Shown one piece after another: positions 1 to 7,085 of a stretch of 20,488 bases of DNA. The DNA comes from a virus. A model generated the notes under the pieces. The model had not been told where the DNA came from and made no database searches. It saw only the letters and a list, made by a program, of their open reading frames with translations. How positions within the stretch are numbered: the first letter of the stretch is position 1; the number at the start of each line of letters is the position of its first letter. A program made the position numbers and the translations under genes. The DNA is taken from IMG/VR virus record IMGVR_UViG_3300045051_000111, positions 1-20,488 of that record; one strand, 5' to 3'.

Positions 1-680
1 CTAGCGTTGCTGCGCTGATAGTAAGTAATGGTATGAGATGCCTTGCGATAGCGCCCCTGCTTGCGTTGTTCTTTGAGCACACGAAAACCCTTGGCATCAG
101 TTTCACATTCACTATCAGGTAGATGTTCGTTCCAATGCATCCATCCGCGCTCACCCTGAGGTGCCGAGGCCACCAACTCAGCCCACTTGCTATCAGCAAC
201 CAGCACACCATGACGAGTAACCGAGTCGGGCGGCGCTACAAACTCACCCCACGGCCGAACGCTGGTATTCTGAACCGCATGACCAGTGAGCTTGGTGAAC
301 ATCTCACCCTCGCAGTACCACGTACAACTTTGGCGAGTATTGATAGCCATGCCAAGTTGTGGGTCGGGTGCTAGTGGCAAAATTAACCACACGACAGCAT
401 AACGCTTACCAACTGGAAAATCATCAGGATCATCATTCCACATGGTAAGCCTTATGCCATCCTCACCGGCGAGCAGATACTGCTCAACCGCAACATTGTC
501 GAACCCTTCGGCCATAATGCCTTGCACGCTGACATTAGCCAACCAGCCAGGGGCATTGTCCTGCCCGCCCAACTCGCCCTTCTTAGGTACTGCCTTCTTG
601 GGCAACGCAGACCACTGGGTAGCATCTACCTGCTCCCAGCCGGTCGGATTTTTCTTTGCCCATTGATAGAGTACCTTCAT
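1..680 (-). CDS. Hypothetical phage protein, cut by left edge
   Basis: The frame is open from an ATG at 680 to the window edge: 226 complete codons with no stop, so the C-terminus lies outside. The ATG overlaps the stop of the upstream repeat-protein gene as ATGA (677-680), which supports this start and translational coupling; only a weak, distant GGAAG precedes it. The protein begins MKVLYQWAKKNPTGWEQV and is rich in Trp and Pro. A Lys-rich N-terminal stretch is followed by an acidic WNDDPDDFPVGKRY segment near residues 81-94 and a Cys pair in SCTWYC at 119-123. No signal peptide or membrane segment is evident. I do not recognise a functional family. Its place after structural genes suggests a virion or tail-region protein, but that is inference. 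Confidence 0.8.
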   Translation of the reverse strand, partial: MKVLYQWAKKNPTGWEQVDATQWSALPKKAVPKKGELGGQDNAPGWLANVSVQGIMAEGFDNVAVEQYLLAGEDGIRLTMWNDDPDDFPVGKRYAVVWLILPLAPDPQLGMAINTRQSCTWYCEGEMFTKLTGHAVQNTSVRPWGEFVAPPDSVTRHGVLVADSKWAELVASAPQGERGWMHWNEHLPDSECETDAKGFRVLKEQRKQGRYRKASHTITYYQRSNA

Positions 681-2425
681 AGGTCGGGAAACTTCCGCTT
701 AAATAAATCAGTCTTAACTTCAGCCTCGGGCTTGCGCTTGAATATGTCGGTCTTACCCGCGAACATACCGCGCCGCCCCTTGTAGCGATCAGCCATGGCG
801 ATAAAGATGCGCTCCTTCACGCCGGTGGCAATCCGCTCCATGCCGTCAATAAACGCCACCTGATCCAGTATGTTCTTGACCAGCACGCGGTAGAGCGAGT
901 CAGCCATGGTGATGTTCTCATAGAAGCTCTTGTTGAGCCCCTTCAGGAACGTGTCCGTGACCGCCATCGCATCAGCCTTAGGCAGAATCGCCCGACGGCT
1001 GATGTAGTCAACTACCGCCTCGTAATCCAATTCGTAACGACGAACGATTTTTGTTTGATTGTCGGTAACCACTACGGTGTCCGACAGTATGGCCCCGAGC
1101 ACATTGGCCTCGGTAGCAAGGTCAGCCAACGCAATAGTCTCAGCCCTCGTAAGCCCGATGCGCTTAGCCACGGCATCCGCTAGGACAAAACTGTCCGCGC
1201 TCGCGCGTGTGACTACCTTAACCACCAAGTCAACCAGCGCCATGGCCTCTGCCCGAGAGAGCAGCGTAACCTTGGTAAGAGAGTCAGCCATAGCCACGCT
1301 ATCGGTGAGCCCCTTAACTACGGCCGGTATCATGAGGTCTGCCAAAGCCTCAAGGTCGGTGAAACTCTTAACGTTCTGTTTTGCGATGCTTTCAGCTATC
1401 GCCACCACATCAGTGACAGGCTTGCCAAGTGTCTTAGCAAGTGCCTCTGCCATGGTAACCATGTCTGACAGCGCCAATGTTTGTGCTGTGCCGTTAAGGA
1501 TCGCGTCGGTCATCCCGAACGTGTCCGCTAGGTACTTCTGAACCAGTACAGCCAAAGCGTCGCTCAGGACCACACTATCCGCCCGGTACAAACCGGTAGT
1601 CGCGTACTGCAGGTCCGAGATAGCCACCGCCTCCGCCCGCGTTAGTCCAGCCACCTTAATCAGCGAATCGATAACCCCAAAACTTTCACTCTGTGTCAAG
1701 CCGGTAACCCGAGCAATCGCATCTGATAAGGTAAGCCCCTCGTTCTTGGCCATCACCACGGCACTGAACATCGTATCGCTTAGATTCACTGTATCCGCCA
1801 AGGTAGCGAACCTCCCTGGGGTAAGCGCAATCGCATCGGTAATCCCCTCCGTATCGGTCAGGTACTGCACCACCGTATCGGTAAACGCATCGGACAAACT
1901 AACATTCTCAGCCAATGCCGTTGCCGCAGTCTTTTGCAGCAGGTCGGTAAGTACGGCCGTATCAGACAGCACCTTACCAAAGGCAATCGTTACCGCCTCG
2001 AGTAAGCCAACCGTGTCCACCTTAGTAAGCCCCTGCGTAGCAACCCGCGCATCCGTAAGGCCAAAGGCATCTGCCGCCAGCTTCCCCACCGTCACCACCC
2101 GGCCATCAGCCAGCGTGATCGTATCGGGTAGCGCCTTAGCTGCTGTTTTTGTAGCAGCATCAGCCAGCGTGACTGTGTCTGCCTTAATCACTCCCGAGGT
2201 AACCACCCTGCTGTCAGCTAGAGTAACCGTATCCGCAGCCACCTTGCCCTCCGTAGCCTTCCGTGTGTCCGCCAAGGTCATGGTGTCAGCCGAAACCTTT
2301 CCTGCCGTCTTGCGAGGCGTATCGGCCATCGTCATCGAGTCGGTATTAGCCAGCACGAACAAGTTAGGTATCCTGAACCCGCGAATCAACGGCTTGAAGT
2401 GTTGTGCTCTACCTAGTCGTGCCAT
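677..2425 (-). CDS. 18-residue tandem-repeat protein, probable fibre/virion protein
   Basis: This 582-residue protein is almost wholly repetitive. After about 30 non-repeat residues come about 29 copies of an 18-residue unit of the form ADTVxLAD plus ten variable residues, up to about residue 546. The tail carries two copies of KTD(I/L)FKRK and ends basic. The ATG at 2425 lies 2 bases after the stop of the Hint-interrupted gene; a TTG three codons earlier also opens the frame but overlaps that stop. The downstream gene overlaps by ATGA. No catalytic motif, signal peptide or membrane helix is visible. An 18-residue period fits a solenoid or beta-helix with three hexapeptide faces per turn, or an elongated fibre shaft, but the fold is inferred from period alone. 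Context among virion genes points to a structural or receptor-facing role. Confidence 0.85.
   Translation of the reverse strand: MARLGRAQHFKPLIRGFRIPNLFVLANTDSMTMADTPRKTAGKVSADTMTLADTRKATEGKVAADTVTLADSRVVTSGVIKADTVTLADAATKTAAKALPDTITLADGRVVTVGKLAADAFGLTDARVATQGLTKVDTVGLLEAVTIAFGKVLSDTAVLTDLLQKTAATALAENVSLSDAFTDTVVQYLTDTEGITDAIALTPGRFATLADTVNLSDTMFSAVVMAKNEGLTLSDAIARVTGLTQSESFGVIDSLIKVAGLTRAEAVAISDLQYATTGLYRADSVVLSDALAVLVQKYLADTFGMTDAILNGTAQTLALSDMVTMAEALAKTLGKPVTDVVAIAESIAKQNVKSFTDLEALADLMIPAVVKGLTDSVAMADSLTKVTLLSRAEAMALVDLVVKVVTRASADSFVLADAVAKRIGLTRAETIALADLATEANVLGAILSDTVVVTDNQTKIVRRYELDYEAVVDYISRRAILPKADAMAVTDTFLKGLNKSFYENITMADSLYRVLVKNILDQVAFIDGMERIATGVKERIFIAMADRYKGRRGMFAGKTDIFKRKPEAEVKTDLFKRKFPDL
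788..2344 (-). repeat. About 29 tandem 54-bp units (18 codons each)
   Basis: The second conserved acidic residue of each unit (D, or E twice to three times) recurs every 18 residues. There are three spacings of 20 (after units 10, 16 and 23) and a final spacing of 19. The consensus is roughly A-D-T/S-V-x-L-A/S-D followed by ten variable residues, often containing Gly or Lys near the end. The units are degenerate at both DNA and protein level, so they are old or under diversifying selection rather than freshly duplicated. Confidence 0.85.
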
Positions 2426-2427
2426 AG

Positions 2428-3477
2428 TTACCAAGATGAAGCCCGCTTAACCGCCTGGCGCATAATCCTTTGCTGTTGCAGAATCCCCCCCGCCGCAGCC
2501 GTGTAATAAACCGTTGCCCTTGCATAGTCCATCACAATAGTATTTGCGGATTGATTACCAGCCCACCCAATACCCAGGTCATTGTTGATTTCGTTTACGG
2601 TCCACGTAGTATCAAACAAGTCATCGGGGCCACCATATCCGAGATAGGAAAATGTGGTAGACCATTCCTGTCCAGCTACCCGATCACTACCAACCGGCGT
2701 TCCAGCCTTATACACCACGGCACTCACATCCTGTGTCAGGGCCGCGCCCTTGTTGTGCACCCAAAAGTTGTTGGCAATGAAGGTATTTGGCGCATCGACC
2801 GTGATGTCGTAAACAGTCACGAACTCCTGAACAATAAAGATGCTGGTGATGATCTCAAGCCCATACTGCTGGAAAACCGATGAGTCACTTTTGTAGTCCG
2901 CCCGAGTGTACGAAGTATAGAGCCTGTCACCGACAACCAAGTCTCGTGCCGGTACAAACTTCATAGCATCTGTAAAGAACGGATGTGTTCCAGTGGCCCT
3001 GATGGTTTGCCTATCAACAAACTTGCTCTCATCCCTGTGCAACCCATACAGATCAGGCATTCGCTTAGTAGTCGTGATGATGTAGTACTCCTTGGCCGGT
3101 ATCTTTGAGATAGTCAGAACCTTAACTGGCACCGTAGTCAGGTCATCCTTAAACCCAATCAATTCATCACCAACCTCGAGCTTCTCGATAGAAGCATCAT
3201 GCCCATCACTGAGGCGCACCAACGTTCCCTCCACCAAACACGAATCCTTAACCCTGAACTCGCTAAAGATACCATTGATAGTGGAACCAACAGGTATAGT
3301 AAACCCATGGAACCCCGCCAACGTCTGTATGCGATGCGAAGTGCCGGAACTTGCCGTTGAGAGCGTTAAACCACCCTCACCCGACAGTGCACCATTTGGG
3401 TTGATCCAGCTCACGGAACCAACCGAGGTGTCCTCCTGCCAGTTATCGGCACACCCGAATGGACCCTGTGAAGCCAT
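2428..3477 (-). CDS. Virion beta-sandwich protein interrupted by an intein-like Hint domain
   Basis: This 349-residue ORF has three parts. Residues 1-79 and 243-349 look like two halves of one phage beta-sandwich domain: the first ends with a strand containing IPVGSTINGIFSEFRV, and the second resumes with VSAVVYKAGTPVGSD, a GGPDDLFDTTW segment and a closing VTVYYT-like strand (ATVYYTAA). That order is familiar in single uninterrupted phage proteins. Between them, residues 80-242 form a Hint domain (Cys80, T162-G-T-H165, His241-Asn242) with Lys243 at +1. Joining 79 to 243 would restore the domain. The C-terminus ends with a Gln/Arg-rich tail. The ATG at 3477 lacks a strong ribosome binding site. 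It sits 12 bases from the upstream gene and 2 bases from the repeat-protein start. Whether it splices or only cleaves is unknown. Confidence 0.85.
   Translation of the reverse strand: MASQGPFGCADNWQEDTSVGSVSWINPNGALSGEGGLTLSTASSGTSHRIQTLAGFHGFTIPVGSTINGIFSEFRVKDSCLVEGTLVRLSDGHDASIEKLEVGDELIGFKDDLTTVPVKVLTISKIPAKEYYIITTTKRMPDLYGLHRDESKFVDRQTIRATGTHPFFTDAMKFVPARDLVVGDRLYTSYTRADYKSDSSVFQQYGLEIITSIFIVQEFVTVYDITVDAPNTFIANNFWVHNKGAALTQDVSAVVYKAGTPVGSDRVAGQEWSTTFSYLGYGGPDDLFDTTWTVNEINNDLGIGWAGNQSANTIVMDYARATVYYTAAAGGILQQQRIMRQAVKRASSW
2752..3240 (-). other. Intein-like Hint/BIL domain (163 codons)
   Basis: The domain starts at Cys80 of the host protein with CLVEGTLVRLSDG (block A), has TGTH (TxxH, block B), and ends VYDITVDAPNTFIANNFWVHN (blocks F and G). 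There is no room for, and no motif of, a homing endonuclease. The residue after the terminal Asn is Lys, not Cys/Ser/Thr. Absence of a +1 nucleophile is the hallmark of A-type bacterial intein-like (BIL) domains, which are known to cleave and, in some cases, splice. The DNA frame is continuous with both flanks. Exact boundaries were checked at the Cys codon (3238-3240) and the Asn codon (2752-2754). Confidence 0.88.
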
Positions 3478-3489
3478 ATTGTGAAAGAA

Positions 3490-3990
3490 CTATATCTCAA
3501 CCTCTATCCAGCAGTAGCAGTTAACCGCCGCACCAGCCGTCACGCGTATACGACAGGCATTGCCAATAACAAGCACCGGCTCCTGCCCAAGCGGAAACTG
3601 CATCACGTACTGGTTGGTAGGCGCCACAAACTCACAGTCGAACATGCGCGAGGTGGTAATCGTACCCTCACTAGTGCAGGTATACCCACTGGCGCTCGTG
3701 CCAAGCGTCAGTCCGGCCACTGACGCCACCGCCTGATCCGCGCCGTTCTGCTTAACGCAGTCAGCATCGGCATAGGCGGTCACCGTACCGAATACTGTGC
3801 CGGTCTCTAAGAGCTCACACTTAATCGGTGTGGCAGCAGCACTGCCATCAAAGGAAATACCCCACGCCACAATCTTGCACTGGTTGAACGGCTTCAACTG
3901 CATCATCGTCTTGATAGCCGTACCTGTGGTAACAGCCACCTGTGCCGCAGTAGTCGGTGCCGGTCCGTTGTAGATCTTGTAGCGTGCCAT
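3490..3990 (-). CDS. Conserved phage structural-type protein
   Basis: This 166-residue protein begins MARYKIYNGPAPTT. It has a run of short beta-type segments: TGTAIKTMMQLKP, then CKIVAWGISFDGSAAATP, then LTLGTSASGYTCTSEGTITTSRMFD, then QFPLGQEPVLVIG, ending in RIRVTAGAAVNCYCWIEVEI. This layout resembles a family of uncharacterised phage proteins found downstream of capsid genes. I infer an all-beta virion protein (decoration, tail or neck), with no specific role assigned. It contains several Cys residues and no signal peptide or membrane helix. A GGAG lies 11 bases before the ATG. It is 3 bases after the upstream structural gene. Confidence 0.8.
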   Translation of the reverse strand: MARYKIYNGPAPTTAAQVAVTTGTAIKTMMQLKPFNQCKIVAWGISFDGSAAATPIKCELLETGTVFGTVTAYADADCVKQNGADQAVASVAGLTLGTSASGYTCTSEGTITTSRMFDCEFVAPTNQYVMQFPLGQEPVLVIGNACRIRVTAGAAVNCYCWIEVEI

Positions 3991-3993
3991 AGA

Positions 3994-4476
3994 TTAAGAG
4001 GCTCCAAACGTCACAGTCCAGTTGATTTGCAAGGTATCAGAAGCGCCCTTGTTGATCACTGAGAATGACGAGTATACGAACATGCCCGGGCCTGAAGCCG
4101 CGTTAAATATACCAGCCTCGGTAATCGCACCAGTACCATCACCAGCCGCCCAGTCACCCACGTACTTCACGTCGTTGTCGTCAACGCCGGTCTGTTGCGT
4201 GGTAGAAGTAAGAGCGTTACGGTCGAGCTCGGTAGCAAGCGAATTGAACGATGAGGTGCCGCCGGTACCAGTACCGATAGCCATGTGCGACGGTGCGTTG
4301 ATGGTAGCGCCCGACAAACGGTTGGCCACCATTTTATCACCGAACGTAGTGACGGTATTGGGGAAACGCCTGAGCTCCTTGATCATGCGGTGATCCTTGA
4401 GTGAGCCATCGGGCCCCCACAGTTTGATCTCGACACGACCCTTAAGGCCGAACCGAGAAGCAATGTAGTTATCCAT
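3994..4476 (-). CDS. Putative phage virion structural protein
   Basis: This 160-residue protein has an N-terminal strand-rich part (GRVEIKLWGPDGSLKDHR), then a central HMAIGTGTGGTSSFNSLATEL motif, followed by R(N)ALTSTTQQ, GDGTGAITEAGIFNAAS and a closing VINKGASDTLQINWTVTF. The order GTGT(G), T-x-L-x-R-x-A-L and GAITEAGLFNA is a recurring pattern in uncharacterised phage tail or virion proteins. The fold is likely beta-rich. The assignment to the virion is family recognition by eye plus context, not proof. An AAAGGA ribosome binding site lies 9 bases before the ATG. The upstream small gene ends 2 bases away. Confidence 0.8.
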   Translation of the reverse strand: MDNYIASRFGLKGRVEIKLWGPDGSLKDHRMIKELRRFPNTVTTFGDKMVANRLSGATINAPSHMAIGTGTGGTSSFNSLATELDRNALTSTTQQTGVDDNDVKYVGDWAAGDGTGAITEAGIFNAASGPGMFVYSSFSVINKGASDTLQINWTVTFGAS

Positions 4477-4478
4477 AC

Positions 4479-4685
4479 TTACCAGTCCTTTCGGGCATCG
4501 GCGATGGCTGCTGTTGCTTCAGCCTCGCGCTGAGCCTTAATTTTGCTAATTAGTGCCTCGTCGCGCTCAACGTCACCGGCACGCATGTGGTTAACCGCTC
4601 GCGCCTCATTCATATCGACCACCTGGCCGGGCTCCACAAATGTTCCGTTGTACTTGAACGCCTTGAGGATCTTGACCTTGATCAT
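4479..4685 (-). CDS. Small capsid-adjacent phage protein
   Basis: This 68-residue protein starts MIKVKILKAFKYNGTFVEPGQVVDMNEARAV and ends in a charged, probably helical tail with Lys/Arg/Glu/Ala. The first 50 residues resemble the short SH3-like or beta-barrel proteins often encoded next to phage capsid genes (a KAFxYNGxxxxPG pattern); function is unknown. The ATG at 4685 is chosen because GAGGAA lies 7 bases upstream. A longer frame opens at a TTG at 4772, adding 29 residues, but that TTG sits inside a strong hairpin and has no ribosome binding site. The gene lies about 120 bases after the major capsid stop and just before the next structural gene. Confidence 0.75.
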   Translation of the reverse strand: MIKVKILKAFKYNGTFVEPGQVVDMNEARAVNHMRAGDVERDEALISKIKAQREAEATAAIADARKDW

Positions 4686-4692
4686 AGATTTG

Positions 4693-4698
4693 TTCCTC
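4693..4698 (-). promoter_or_regulatory. Ribosome binding site fixing the small-protein start
   Basis: On the minus strand this reads GAGGAA, 7 bases before the ATG at 4685. It favours that internal Met over the TTG at 4772 and over two intervening ATG codons that lack comparable sites. Confidence 0.7.
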
Positions 4699-4760
4699 GC
4701 GTCGCCCGGTCGAACCATACGGTCTTGGGGCGGATTAGTAATCATAAGCGGTTCATTGGT

Positions 4761-4787
4761 GGGGGCTGACAAAGGATGCCAGCCCCC
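4761..4787 (-). other. GC-rich hairpin after the capsid gene
   Basis: An 8-bp perfect stem, GGGGGCTG with CAGCCCCC, has an 11-base loop and lies 19 bases past the major capsid stop. No U-run follows on either strand, so it is not a canonical intrinsic terminator. It could act as a transcript 3'-end stabiliser, a processing site or a weak attenuator that keeps capsid expression above that of downstream genes. The role is inferred. Confidence 0.65.
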
Positions 4788-4806
4788 TAGACTAAAAGGT
4801 CAGCTA

Positions 4807-6039
4807 CTAAGGAATACTGACAAGCGCTCGAGCAGCCTCACCCAACACGACGTTACCACCAAGGCGTACCACGACGCGAATTGCGGTCGCATCGGTAGTG
4901 AAAGCCTGGGTGACATCGGTAGAGATTTTGACAGTCATGCGCTTACGGTCGCCAAGCCAGTAGGCCAGCTTCCAGTTCCCGAAGTAGATCGCACTCTCAG
5001 GCATATCGTACTTCTCGTACACAGGGTACGAGTAAAGCGAGGGATAGCCTTCAGGTGTCGACGGATCCTGCCACATGTAACGGCCCTGCGAGTCCTTGAG
5101 CTTCCTCAGCTCGAGAACGTTCGTGGGGTGCACAATGAACGAAGAACCAGAGCGGTACTTAGCCTTGAGCCCGTAGATTACGGCGAGGACATTGTCGAAG
5201 CTGAGGTTACCATTGCAGGTAACCGAGGGGATGGTGCTGGCAGTAACGGCCGTGCTGAGCCCAGTGGGTTCAGTAGTACCATTGCCGCGCAGAATTACGC
5301 GATCCTCTTCCTCGCCAATAGCCTCAGCAAACAGGTCAATGATCAGCCGGACCACGTCGATCTGATCAGAGTCCTCAATCAATTCATCCGAGGCGTACAG
5401 AATAGCAGCCGCTTTCTTTGCAGTAAGCGTAGCCTGGCCAAAGGCAGCCGTAGTGGTTGACTTTGTACCAAGTTCTGCTGTCCAGGTAACCTTCGGGCGA
5501 TTGAGCAGTGAGGGTGCGTTGAGGACATCGCGACGCATCGTAACGACGCGCACAAGTCCGCGCAAGCGAGGCAGTTCGGCTAGAGGCCGAATCAGCTCTG
5601 ACAAAAACTCATTGGGGAACAGGTAGCCACCGTCGGCATCAGTGCCTTCGGACAAAGCCTTCAAGATAGTGTCATTCTTAGTTGCCACACCGTGGAACCA
5701 AGCGACAATTTTCTCGTCGGCTGTCATCTGATCCTTATCCTTGACCAAGTCCTTGCCGTGAAGCAAAGCCTTGAGCTTGGAGTTTTCGGGCGCATCAACC
5801 TGACGGTTGACAGCCTTCAACGTCTCGGCCAAACCATCAATGCCAAGTTCCTTGCGGAACGCAGCACCGAGCAGCTTGGCAGCCTTACCCACTTCCTCCT
5901 CCAAAGCACCATCGCCTTCCGGCTTCGGTTCCTCGGTGGGGGTAACAGGTGTCGGCTGATCAGCATTGTCCTCATCGCCGATTTGCTTCTCGTCGATGTA
6001 GACCTTTTTGCCGTTGACTACTATGAACTTTTTTCCCAT
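4807..6039 (-). CDS. Major capsid protein, HK97 fold
   Basis: This 410-residue protein forms the icosahedral shell. Residues 1 to about 130 are charged and partly helical (an acidic, Pro/Glu-rich segment near 21-50, then a Lys/Leu/Ala helix), typical of the scaffolding delta domain that the prohead protease removes. From about residue 131 the HK97-type shell begins with EGTDADGGYLFPNEF, followed by a P-domain-like region with YASDELIEDSD and RLIIDLFAEAIGEEEDR, then RGNGTTEPTGLST and a C-terminal segment ending VRLGGNVVLGEAARALVSIP. These are standard landmarks of the HK97 capsid superfamily. The start is fixed by AAGGAG 8 bases upstream. It directly follows the protease gene, as expected in this module. 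The exact cleavage site is not predictable here. Confidence 0.95.
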   Translation of the reverse strand: MGKKFIVVNGKKVYIDEKQIGDEDNADQPTPVTPTEEPKPEGDGALEEEVGKAAKLLGAAFRKELGIDGLAETLKAVNRQVDAPENSKLKALLHGKDLVKDKDQMTADEKIVAWFHGVATKNDTILKALSEGTDADGGYLFPNEFLSELIRPLAELPRLRGLVRVVTMRRDVLNAPSLLNRPKVTWTAELGTKSTTTAAFGQATLTAKKAAAILYASDELIEDSDQIDVVRLIIDLFAEAIGEEEDRVILRGNGTTEPTGLSTAVTASTIPSVTCNGNLSFDNVLAVIYGLKAKYRSGSSFIVHPTNVLELRKLKDSQGRYMWQDPSTPEGYPSLYSYPVYEKYDMPESAIYFGNWKLAYWLGDRKRMTVKISTDVTQAFTTDATAIRVVVRLGGNVVLGEAARALVSIP

Positions 6040-6047
6040 AGTTATGT

Positions 6048-6053
6048 CTCCTT
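6048..6053 (-). promoter_or_regulatory. Strong ribosome binding site of the major capsid gene
   Basis: On the minus strand this reads AAGGAG, 8 bases before the capsid ATG at 6039. It is among the strongest ribosome binding sites in the window, fitting the high demand for capsid protein. Many neighbours rely on overlap coupling instead. Confidence 0.75.
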
Positions 6054-6077
6054 GAGTAGAGCGAGCGTATCAGCGCC

Positions 6078-7070
6078 CTACTTTAATTCTTTAAGCATGG
6101 CGTTTGTTTCGCCATTGATGCGCTGCAAAGCCCGAACCACGACCGATAGACTCGGCCCACGTTCCTCCTTTGGTTCTCGACCTTTATTACCCAGGCTGTC
6201 CTTTTCCGTCCTTGTTTTAGCAAGGTCGGCAGCTGCGCTGTTACGCGCGGTAATTATCTCATTCAAGAGCTTAGGGTGTACCAGCACGCCATCCTCACCC
6301 TTAGCTTCCAAACTCTTAAGCAACTCATCCTCGGTAGCAATCGGAACCTCGGCCGCCTTCTTTGGCCTGCAGATAACCGCCTCCACGCCATCCATCATGT
6401 CGATAGTCCTGAAGCTGTCCTGCTGGCACGACCCTGGCTCCATCTGCCTGAACCTGTACGACGTCTCGGTCTCATCAGCCTTGTCAGCTTTGAAGTCATG
6501 CGATTTGCACCATGTGGCAGCCTCCTCCATAGACGCGAACTTTTCCTTAGAGCAGATGATAGTCTGCACCTCGGTGTTCTCGCGCTGCTTCTCAACCCAT
6601 GCCTTAACCTCGGCCTGCCCTGTCTCATCGATAGCCTTAGCCATCACCGCGCGTAACCGCTCAGCCGATGGGTTAGCCGGTACTGGCACAAAGCTGATCT
6701 CAAACAGTTCGTTGCTTGCCTTGTCGCCATCCTTCTTGGGGCCATGAGGCATGAAGCCAACGGACACCGTGTTGAGTATGCCCTGCTCAACCATGTCCTT
6801 GACCTCACGCGATAGCTGCGTGATACCGTGGAACTCGGGATCAAACAGCAACTGTCCCGACTCAACCCGCACCCGCTTGGCAAGGCCCACGATGTTCTCA
6901 ACCTTATAGTCGTGGTTCACCAGCAGCACCGGGTTTTTCTTAAAGTTGGACAGATCCCATGAGTCAATGGGTATGACCTCGCCGCCACGGTCGAGCGTCT
7001 CATCCGAGGCCACGAACGTGATACGACCATCCTCCTTCTTTAGCGTTGCACTGATGTACTGATTGGGCAT
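6078..7070 (-). CDS. HK97-type prohead maturation protease with C-terminal extension
   Basis: Residues 1 to about 150 match the HK97 prohead protease (peptidase S78 type). They include SDETLDRGGEVIPIDSWD, the catalytic His in VNHDY (His53), the Ser in LNTVSVGF (Ser103), and an acidic ELFEISFVPVPANPSA segment (about 121-135). This enzyme trims capsid delta domains during head maturation and is packaged inside the prohead. At 330 residues it is longer than a minimal enzyme of about 200. Residues about 167-237 form a separate domain with IICSKEKF, a central Cys-Lys pair, DETETSYRFRQ, and DGVEAVICRPK, a pattern seen attached to other phage proteases but of unknown role. The rest is Lys/Glu-rich and may be scaffold-like. 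It lies between portal and capsid genes. The ATG has no strong ribosome binding site. Confidence 0.92.
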   Translation of the reverse strand: MPNQYISATLKKEDGRITFVASDETLDRGGEVIPIDSWDLSNFKKNPVLLVNHDYKVENIVGLAKRVRVESGQLLFDPEFHGITQLSREVKDMVEQGILNTVSVGFMPHGPKKDGDKASNELFEISFVPVPANPSAERLRAVMAKAIDETGQAEVKAWVEKQRENTEVQTIICSKEKFASMEEAATWCKSHDFKADKADETETSYRFRQMEPGSCQQDSFRTIDMMDGVEAVICRPKKAAEVPIATEDELLKSLEAKGEDGVLVHPKLLNEIITARNSAAADLAKTRTEKDSLGNKGREPKEERGPSLSVVVRALQRINGETNAMLKELK

Positions 7071-7085
7071 ATGGGTTAGATTAAA

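Noticed and set aside
1059-1541. Second plus-strand frame (160 codons) opposite the repeats
   Set aside because: Same cause: codon periodicity of the minus-strand array keeps the opposite frame free of stops.
788-2344. CRISPR-like or satellite array
   Set aside because: The 54-bp units are coding, degenerate and without spacers; the periodicity is at the protein level.
1746-2450. Long plus-strand open frame (234 codons) opposite the repeat protein
   Set aside because: It is an antisense shadow of the 54-bp repeats; Val/Ser/Ala-biased periodic sequence with no ribosome binding site, and every supported gene is on the minus strand.
4543-5460. Plus-strand frame of 305 codons opposite the capsid gene
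   Set aside because: It lies antisense to a clearly identified capsid gene, shows no domain, and its composition mirrors that gene.
5692-6747. Plus-strand frame of 351 codons opposite capsid and protease genes
   Set aside because: It spans two confident minus-strand genes and the gap between them, with low-complexity Ser/Leu content typical of a shadow frame.
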